Below, in pieces: positions 60,035-64,000 of a DNA stretch of 64,000 nucleotides. Source of the stretch: Streptomyces malaysiensis subsp. samsunensis (GTDB lineage: Bacteria; Actinomycetota; Actinomycetes; Streptomycetales; Streptomycetaceae); assembly GCF_024519315.1 (NCBI RefSeq), contig NZ_JANIIC010000027.1:60616-124615 (forward strand), in the 5' to 3' direction. The notes under the pieces are model-generated. The model was not told the DNA's origin. It did not search any database and worked only from the letters and a program-made list of their open reading frames with translations. Each line of letters begins with the position of its first letter. The first letter of the stretch is position 1. A program made the position numbers and the translations under genes.

Positions 60035-60314
60035 ATCGCTCCCTGGGGTTGCAGCGGCTGCTGGCTGATCATGGTCGGACCGCTCGGGAGCTGCGCCCGG
60101 TGCGGTTCCTGGGCCAGCTTATCCGGCACGTCCACCGGTCAAGCATCCCCGTCCCACAGAACGGGCAGGCCCGTGTCCGGGAACATACCTTGCCTCAAGC
60201 CGAAATACAGCCCCACCCTACCGTGGCAGGAACGTGTCATGAGCTGTCATGAGCCCGATCGGCCGTGCCGTCGCCCCGCTTCAGGGGCATCGAACAGCCC
60301 CGCCGGGGCCGGGC

Positions 60315-61523
60315 TCAGCCAAGGCGGCGGGCCACCAGATCCCAGACGGTGTCGGCCAGCGCGCCCTTGGGGCCGTACGGCACGGGCGTCTCGGTGCCGT
60401 CGGCGCCGAGCACCACGGCCTCGTTGGTCTCCGCGCCGAAGGTCTTGTGCTCCCCGACCTCGTTGACCACCAGCAGATCGCAGCCCTTGCGGGCGAGCTT
60501 GGCGCGGCCGTTGGCGAGCACATCGTCGGTTTCGGCGGCGAAACCCACCACGATCTGGCCGGGGCGGGCGCGCTCGGCTGAGATCTCGGCGAGGATGTCC
60601 GGATTCCGTACCAGGGCGAGCGGCTCGGGCTCCTGGCCCTCGCGCTTCTTGATCTTCCCCTCGGCGTACCGCGCGGGGCGGAAATCGGCCACGGCGGCGG
60701 CCATCACCACGGCGTCGGCGTCCGCGGCCGCCTTGAGCACGGCCTCGCGCAGCTGGGCCGCGGTGCCCGCGCGCACCACATCGGCGCCGGCCGGGTCCGG
60801 CAGCTCGCTGTTGGCCGAGACAAGAGTCACCCGGGCACCCCGGGCGACGGCGGCACGGGCCAGGGCGTACCCCTGGCGGCCGGTGGAGCGGTTGCCGAGG
60901 AAGCGCACCGGGTCCAGCGGTTCGCGGGTGCCCCCGGCGCTGACCACGACATGGCGCCCCGCCAGATCGGCGGTGAGCGCCTCGGCGCCACGGGCCAGCA
61001 CCCGGCGGCAGACCTCGAAGATCTCCCCGGGGTCCGGCAGCCGCCCCTTGCCGGTGTCCACGCCGGTGAGCCGCCCCACAGCGGGTTCGATGACGACGGC
61101 GCCGCGGCGGCGCAGGGTCGCCACGTTCTCCTGGGTGGCGGAGTGCTCCCACATCTCGGTGTGCATCGCGGGCGCGAAGACGACCGGACAGCGCGCGGTG
61201 AGCAGCGTGTTGGTGAGCAGATCGTCCGCCAGGCCATGGGCGGCCTTGGCGAGCAGATCGGCGGTGGCGGGGGCGATCACGAGCAGATCGGCGGACTGGC
61301 CGATGCGGACGTGCGGCACCTCGTGGACGGAGTCCCAGACCTCGGTCGTCGCCGGATGCCCGGACAGCGCGGACCAGGTCGCCTCGCCGACGAAGTGCAG
61401 CGCCGAGGCGGTCGGCACGACGCGTACGTCATGGCCGGACTCGGTGAGGCGGCGCAGCAGCTCACACGCCTTGTAGGCGGCGATCCCACCACTGACGCCC
61501 AGAACCACCTTGGGCTTGTCCAT
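60315..61523 (-). CDS. coaBC: Phosphopantothenoylcysteine synthetase/decarboxylase
   Basis: 402 residues. The N-terminal flavin decarboxylase (about 1-180; GVSGGIAAYKACELLRRL, the conserved histidine in EVPHVRIGQSADL, and PAMHTEMW) is followed by the synthetase (about 190-400; GGTREPLDPVRFLGNRSTG, VMAAAVADF and ADTVWDLVARRLG). It makes 4-phosphopantetheine for coenzyme A. ATG 61523 is conserved. Confidence 0.95.
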   Translation of the reverse strand: MDKPKVVLGVSGGIAAYKACELLRRLTESGHDVRVVPTASALHFVGEATWSALSGHPATTEVWDSVHEVPHVRIGQSADLLVIAPATADLLAKAAHGLADDLLTNTLLTARCPVVFAPAMHTEMWEHSATQENVATLRRRGAVVIEPAVGRLTGVDTGKGRLPDPGEIFEVCRRVLARGAEALTADLAGRHVVVSAGGTREPLDPVRFLGNRSTGRQGYALARAAVARGARVTLVSANSELPDPAGADVVRAGTAAQLREAVLKAAADADAVVMAAAVADFRPARYAEGKIKKREGQEPEPLALVRNPDILAEISAERARPGQIVVGFAAETDDVLANGRAKLARKGCDLLVVNEVGEHKTFGAETNEAVVLGADGTETPVPYGPKGALADTVWDLVARRLG

Positions 61524-61616
61524 CGCTCGGCTCTCCCCACCGGGTACGTCGGATGTCGCATCGGGCCGTACGTCCAGTCACGGTACGCCGGGTCATCTCA
61601 CGTACCCATGACACAC

Positions 61617-61645
61617 CACGGGCCCGGCATCTCTGCCGGGCCGTG
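61617..61645 (-). terminator. rpoZ terminator hairpin
   Basis: Stem GCCCGGCA / TGCCGGGC around TCTC with outer CACG / CGTG pairing, 17 bp after the rpoZ stop. Confidence 0.8.
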
Positions 61646-61662
61646 ATGAAGTGATCCGAGAA

Positions 61663-61935
61663 CTACTGAGCCGGGCCCTCGATGGCCTCGGAGGTCAGCA
61701 GGCCCGCGTTGATCTCGCGGAGCGCGATCGAGAGGGGCTTCTCGTGGACGTGGGTGTCCACGAGGGGACCGACGTACTCGAGCAGGCCCTCACCGAGCTG
61801 GGAGTAGTACGCGTTGATCTGCCGCGCGCGCTTGGCCGCGTAGATCACCAGGCTGTACTTGGAGTCGGTGGCCTCGAGCAGCTCATCAATCGGAGGGTTG
61901 ATGATCCCCTCGGGCGCGGTCATGGGAGAGGACAC
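61663..61935 (-). CDS. rpoZ: RNA polymerase omega subunit
   Basis: 90 residues. NPPIDELLEATDSKYSLVIY and AAKRARQINAYYSQLGEGLL match the Streptomyces omega subunit almost exactly as I remember it. GTG 61935 gives the usual length. It lies downstream of gmk, separated by 66 bp that hold a direct repeat. Confidence 0.95.
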   Translation of the reverse strand: MSSPMTAPEGIINPPIDELLEATDSKYSLVIYAAKRARQINAYYSQLGEGLLEYVGPLVDTHVHEKPLSIALREINAGLLTSEAIEGPAQ

Positions 61936-61956
61936 TCTCTAGCCTTCCTTATTTCT

Positions 61957-61989
61957 GCCTCATGGCAAGAATTTCGCCTCATGGCAAGA
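61957..61989. repeat. 14-bp direct repeat between gmk and rpoZ
   Basis: GCCTCATGGCAAGA occurs at 61957-61970 and 61976-61989, spaced 19 bp apart, 20-50 bp upstream of rpoZ. Confidence 0.7.
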
Positions 61990-62001
61990 GTGAATTGAAG
62001 A

Positions 62002-62568
62002 TCAAGCCACTCGCATCAAGGCTAGCAGCTCATGGGAAACGTCCTGGACGGAGGTATTGACCAAGGTCGTATCGAACTCTGACTCGGCGGCCAGCTCGGT
62101 CCGCGCGGCCTCCAGCCGCCGCTCGATCACCTCGGGCGCCTCGGTGCCCCGGCCGGTGAGCCGGCGCACCAGCTCCTCCCAGCTCGGCGGCGCCAGGAAG
62201 ACCAGCTGCGCCTCCGGCATGGACTCGCGGATCTGCCGTGCGCCCTGTAGGTCGATCTCCAGCAGCACCGGCTCCCCCGCGCCGAGGCGGTCCATGACCG
62301 CCTCGCGCGGGGTGCCGTAGCGGTTGCCCGCGAACTCGGCCCACTCCAGCAGCTCACCATTGGCTATGAGCTTGTCGAACTCCCCGTCGTCCACGAAGAA
62401 ATAGTGAACGCCGTCCCGCTCACCGGGGCGCGGTCGCCGCGTCGTGGCGGAGACCGAGAGCCAGACCTCGGGGTGTTCCTTGCGCATATGGGCGACGACC
62501 GTGCTCTTGCCGACCCCGGAGGGGCCGGAGAGCACGGTCAATCGCGGTCGTGCGGAGTGTGCTGCCAT
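62002..62568 (-). CDS. gmk: Guanylate kinase
   Basis: 188 residues. LTVLSGPSGVGKSTVVAHM is the P-loop. The GMP-binding region reads VSATTRRPRPGERDGVHYFF and the lid DWLGAG-like region is VMDRLGAGEPVLLEIDLQGA. It converts GMP to GDP. ATG 62568 was chosen. It lies between mihF and rpoZ, as in other Streptomyces. Confidence 0.96.
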   Translation of the reverse strand: MAAHSARPRLTVLSGPSGVGKSTVVAHMRKEHPEVWLSVSATTRRPRPGERDGVHYFFVDDGEFDKLIANGELLEWAEFAGNRYGTPREAVMDRLGAGEPVLLEIDLQGARQIRESMPEAQLVFLAPPSWEELVRRLTGRGTEAPEVIERRLEAARTELAAESEFDTTLVNTSVQDVSHELLALMRVA

Positions 62569-62616
62569 GGAGCGATTATCCAGGTTCCCGGGAGTGCCTG
62601 GAAACGCCGGGCCTCG

Positions 62617-62940
62617 TCAGCCGGCGGCGCCGCCGAACTCGCGCTCGAGCGACGCGATCTGGTTGGAGCCCAGACCCCGCACACGACGGCTCTCGGAGAT
62701 GCCGAGCCGCTCCATGATCTGCTTGGCGCGGACCTTGCCGACGCCGGGCAGGGACTCCAGGAGAGCGGACACCTTCATCTTGCCGATGACGTCGTTCTCC
62801 TGGCCCTGCTTGATGACCTCGTGCAGGGAAGCGCCGGAGTGCTTGAGTCGATTCTTGACCTCGGCGCGCTCCCGGCGAGCCGCGGCGGCCTTTTCGAGCG
62901 CGGCTGCGCGCTGTTCAGGGGTAAGGGGCGGAAGAGCCAC
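62617..62940 (-). CDS. mihF: Integration host factor, actinobacterial type
   Basis: 107 residues. The C-terminal helix-hairpin-helix SLPGVGKVRAKQIMERLGIS precedes RRVRGLGSNQIASLEREFGG. This is the sIHF/mIHF nucleoid protein of actinobacteria, which is unrelated to bacterial IHFalpha/beta. It binds and bends DNA and was first defined as a host factor for phage integration. GTG 62940 was chosen. Confidence 0.95.
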   Translation of the reverse strand: MALPPLTPEQRAAALEKAAAARRERAEVKNRLKHSGASLHEVIKQGQENDVIGKMKVSALLESLPGVGKVRAKQIMERLGISESRRVRGLGSNQIASLEREFGGAAG

Positions 62941-63144
62941 GCCTACGTCACCTCGGATGTCGAACTGTCGGATATGGACCGGTGAGGAACCTAGTCGCCC
63001 CTCACCTGGGGAGCAACGCGCAACGCAGCAGCACGTTCGCTCTCGTCGGAGACTAGCGGCCGATCCCGCTCCAGTCAGCGAGAACAGACGAAAAGTCCTG
63101 GTCAGACTCGCTCGACTCGGACATTTACGGACAAAATAGCCGGG

Positions 63145-63996
63145 TTATTCGGCCACAGCACGCACTTCATCAGCCATTCTGGACGCCGCCTCGACCAGCG
63201 ACGCGGCGTCCGGACCGTGCCGGAGCACCCCCCTGCTGACGCTCGGAACGACATTCCGCACCGCCGGACCGAAAACCGCCGGGAGATCGGCGGGGGTCGC
63301 GCCCTGGGCCCCGATGCCGGGGGCCAGCAGCGGACCGTCGATCGCCAGATCGGCGCCCGCCTCCCCCGCCGCCCCGCCCAGCGTCGCGCCGACCACCGCG
63401 CCGTACGAGCCGAGGCGGCCCTCGGCGGCCTCGGCGGCGTTCTCGGCCTTGAGCGCCCTCAGCACGGTGGCCGCGACGGTCGTTCCGTCGGACCGCACCG
63501 CGTGCTGCACCTCGGCGCCCTCCGGATTGGAGGTCAGCGCCAGTACGAAGACGCCCGCGCCCGCCGCCCGCGCCGCGTCCAGCGCCGGGCGCAGCGAGCC
63601 GAAGCCGAGGTAGGGGCTGAGGGTGATCGCGTCCGAGAACAGCGGACCGGCCGGATCCAGATAGGCCGAGGCGTACGCCGCCATGGTCGAGCCGATGTCG
63701 CCGCGCTTGGCGTCCATCAGCACCAGCGCCCCGGCGGCGCGGGCGTCGGCCACCGCCCGCTCGAGCACCGCGATGCCGCGGGAGCCGAACCGCTCGTAGA
63801 AGGCCGACTGTGGCTTGAGGACGGCGACCCGCTCGGCGAGCGCGTCCACGACGGTCCGGGTGAACCGCTCCAAACCGGCCACATCGTCCCCCAGGCCCCA
63901 GTCGGCGAGCAGGGAGGCGTGCGGGTCGATGCCGACGCACAGGGGGCCGCGGGCGTCCATGGCGGCGCGCAGGCGGGTGCCGAAGGGGGTCGTCAT
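63145..63996 (-). CDS. pyrF: Orotidine 5'-phosphate decarboxylase, type 2
   Basis: 283 residues. LCVGIDPHASLLADWGL, the catalytic block LMDAKRGDIGSTMAAYASAY and GFGSLRPALDAARAAGA define the type 2 enzyme, which makes UMP. ATG 63996 lies close to the window's right edge, and the sequence ATGA there suggests an overlap with an upstream gene, probably pyrD. Confidence 0.95.
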   Translation of the reverse strand: MTTPFGTRLRAAMDARGPLCVGIDPHASLLADWGLGDDVAGLERFTRTVVDALAERVAVLKPQSAFYERFGSRGIAVLERAVADARAAGALVLMDAKRGDIGSTMAAYASAYLDPAGPLFSDAITLSPYLGFGSLRPALDAARAAGAGVFVLALTSNPEGAEVQHAVRSDGTTVAATVLRALKAENAAEAAEGRLGSYGAVVGATLGGAAGEAGADLAIDGPLLAPGIGAQGATPADLPAVFGPAVRNVVPSVSRGVLRHGPDAASLVEAASRMADEVRAVAE

Positions 63997-64000
63997 GCGT

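Noticed and set aside
60035..60314. SAM riboswitch upstream of metK
   Set aside because: I looked for SAM-I and SAM-II cores and found neither; only short hairpins are visible.
1..64000. tRNA, rRNA or CRISPR
   Set aside because: No cloverleaf with a T-loop GTTCRAAT, no rRNA segment and no regularly spaced short repeats were found.

Overview
This is a very GC-rich chromosomal window from an actinobacterium, almost certainly Streptomyces. The evidence is codon use, GTG starts, the actinobacterial integration host factor, the GuaB1-type GMP reductase, a DUF2637 membrane protein, and the gene order metK-coaBC-rpoZ-gmk-mihF-pyrF. I found no tRNA, rRNA or CRISPR array.

Positions 1-11219 are the right-hand part of an integrated phage-like element that continues beyond the left edge. 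A long leftward operon of about 25 mostly tiny genes, many joined by 4-nt ATGA/GTGA overlaps, ends in a RecE-type exonuclease and a putative single-strand annealing protein. At its head are an excisionase-like protein and a small DNA-binding protein. Divergent from these are a Cro/CI-type regulator, a small unknown gene and a tyrosine integrase. Three copies of the 13-bp dyad AGACGATTCGTCT flank the regulator, so a lysogeny-type switch is likely.

Positions 11306-24470 are conserved chromosome with local additions. They hold an exported C39-like peptidase, a small P-loop kinase, a promoter/terminator leader unit, a TPR-AAA ATPase of the CbxX/EccA type, two CNNM/CorC-type membrane proteins, a PH-domain membrane protein, and the leftward operon ribD-ribE-ribAB-ribH-hisE-hisG behind an FMN riboswitch.

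Positions 24799-34000 are accessory metabolism: an alginate-lyase-like enzyme, a ROK regulator divergent from an MFS exporter, a PEP mutase/isocitrate-lyase-like enzyme, a nucleobase permease, an XRE-MmyB regulator divergent from an NAD-dependent reductase, and a DUF5995 protein.

Positions 34049-39077 hold a probable basic amino-acid catabolic cluster: a DavB-like amino-acid 2-monooxygenase, a DavA-like amidase, an Lrp regulator and a cationic amino-acid permease. The permease reading frame is broken in this sequence. A 147-bp tandem repeat lies inside the cluster.

Positions 39376-47456 hold a DUF2637 pair, guaB1, an exported FG-GAP propeller protein, a TetX-like monooxygenase with a divergent TetR regulator, and an arsR-SRPBCC-DHFR-like operon whose promoter places the transcript start at the ATG.

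Positions 47737-63996 are mostly housekeeping: a SorC-type regulator, rpe, an rRNA methyltransferase, fmt, priA, metK, coaBC, rpoZ, gmk, mihF and pyrF. An exported serine hydrolase and an ABC exporter sit between rpe and fmt. The ABC exporter has a MerR-type promoter with a 22-bp perfect palindrome.
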